The position numbers were made by a program, and so were the translations under genes. From Clostridium isatidis (lineage in GTDB: Bacteria; Bacillota; Clostridia; Clostridiales; Clostridiaceae), in assembly GCF_002285495.1 (NCBI RefSeq), contig NZ_CP016786.1:82001-146000 (forward strand): a stretch of DNA of 64,000 nt, read 5' to 3'. Shown in pieces: positions 63,457 to 64,000 of this stretch. How positions within the stretch are numbered: the first letter of the stretch is position 1; each line of letters begins with the position of its first letter. A model generated the notes under the pieces. That model was not told where the DNA came from, made no database searches, and worked only from the letters and a program-made list of their open reading frames with translations.

Positions 63457-63873
63457 ATGAGTGCATTTGTATTAAACAGAAAGTATGAACTTCAATTGCC
63501 AGACAGCTTTGTGGATATTGACAGAGAAGAGATGGAGTATGTTGATGGGGGATTCGCATTACCAGAATGGTTTGTTGCAGGTGTGATAAATCTAGCAGTA
63601 TCAGCTTTGGTAGGTGGTTCACTTACTGCTGCAAGAGGGTTCTTTACTAACCTAGCAAAAAAATATGGCAGAGAAGCAGCAGCTACTATATTTAGTAGTC
63701 AATTAAAGAAGAAGTTATTAGCAAAAGGAATTGCGGCAACAACTGCTTCGTGGTTATGTGGAGCTGCAGCAGCAGGTTTCACAGTTTTAACTTGGGCTAT
63801 TGATCCAGGTGAAGCACTGGCTAATTATATTGATAGTCATGATACCTATGGGAATAATGGTTGGATTGGCTAA
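63457..63873 (+). CDS. Double-glycine-leader bacteriocin-like peptide
   Basis: A 138-residue protein with a leader of 32 residues that ends EEMEYVDGG (Gly 31-32), the type cut by peptidase-containing ABC exporters. The core of 106 residues is hydrophobic and Ala/Gly-rich (FALPEWFVAGVINLAVSALVGG, then TASWLCGAAAAGFTVLTWAID). AGAGGAG lies 8 bases before the ATG. Its adaptor gene upstream is truncated and the ABC exporter is not in view, so secretion depends on genes outside the window. Confidence 0.75.
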   Translation: MSAFVLNRKYELQLPDSFVDIDREEMEYVDGGFALPEWFVAGVINLAVSALVGGSLTAARGFFTNLAKKYGREAAATIFSSQLKKKLLAKGIAATTASWLCGAAAAGFTVLTWAIDPGEALANYIDSHDTYGNNGWIG

Positions 63874-63920
63874 AGTATAATTTGTTCCCTAAATAGATAT
63901 AGATAGAGATATATTAAAGT

Positions 63921-63975
63921 GTGTGCTTGATTTATATAAATATAATCTAGCAACAATTATTCAAGCACACATTTT
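63921..63975 (+). terminator. Intrinsic terminator after the bacteriocin-like gene
   Basis: GTGTGCTTGA pairs with TCAAGCACAC across 30 bases and is followed by ATTTT. The last 25 bases of the window show nothing. Confidence 0.65.
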
Positions 63976-64000
63976 AATAATTATAAGATAAATTAGATGA

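Overview
The window is AT-rich and organised like the chromosome of a low-GC Firmicute, most likely Clostridium sensu stricto. It carries spmA/spmB spore maturation genes, an anaerobic class III ribonucleotide reductase (nrdD, nrdG), a [4Fe-4S] ferredoxin, the tatD-yabE-rnmV-rsmA gene order, cis-acting RNAs typical of Firmicutes (lysine and guanine riboswitches, three T-boxes), and strong GGAGG ribosome sites with occasional TTG/GTG starts. The species cannot be told from this window.

Positions 1-44800 are housekeeping core. Left part: spmAB, two M24 aminopeptidases, and a lysine-riboswitch-controlled NhaC-family transporter. Then come a Met T-box with metG, a second archaeal-type methionyl-tRNA synthetase homologue, a Na/Pi transporter behind a phased Pho-box-like array, and tatD/yabE/rnmV/rsmA. 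These are followed by clostridial proteins of unknown function, an Mrp ATPase with ferredoxin, degV, and nrdD behind an NrdR-box-like palindrome. Next are a probable Re-citrate synthase plus aconitase pair (oxidative route towards glutamate), capA, nrdG, guanine riboswitch-xpt, a MecA-like lipoprotein PBP, pepA, a Thr T-box operon (aspartokinase-hom-thrC-thrB), type I idi, and an ABC-F ribosome-protection gene with a structured leader.

From about 44900 the window becomes accessory and decayed: an ECF sigma remnant, a DUF4177 gene, a frameshifted IS1182 element inserted 27 bp from the end of asnS, and an asnS gene that itself carries two one-base frameshifts behind an Asn T-box. An intact cytochrome-b5-like gene, a phosphoesterase and a third M24 peptidase follow. 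The mobile zone then holds an IS110 remnant with its long non-coding end, a serine recombinase with an amber codon near its start, IS66 and IS91 remnants and another DDE transposase remnant.

The most novel candidate is at 54982-58730: a 22-residue open frame with a strong ribosome site, a hairpin, an MFS exporter and two tandem, mutually related radical SAM/SPASM proteins. It reads as a small RiPP-type cassette (precursor, exporter, two maturases). It is bracketed by two 49-bp direct repeats that look like the end of one IS family. The right edge (62937-63873) holds a second, partial peptide locus: a truncated HlyD-type secretion protein and an intact double-glycine-leader bacteriocin-like gene.
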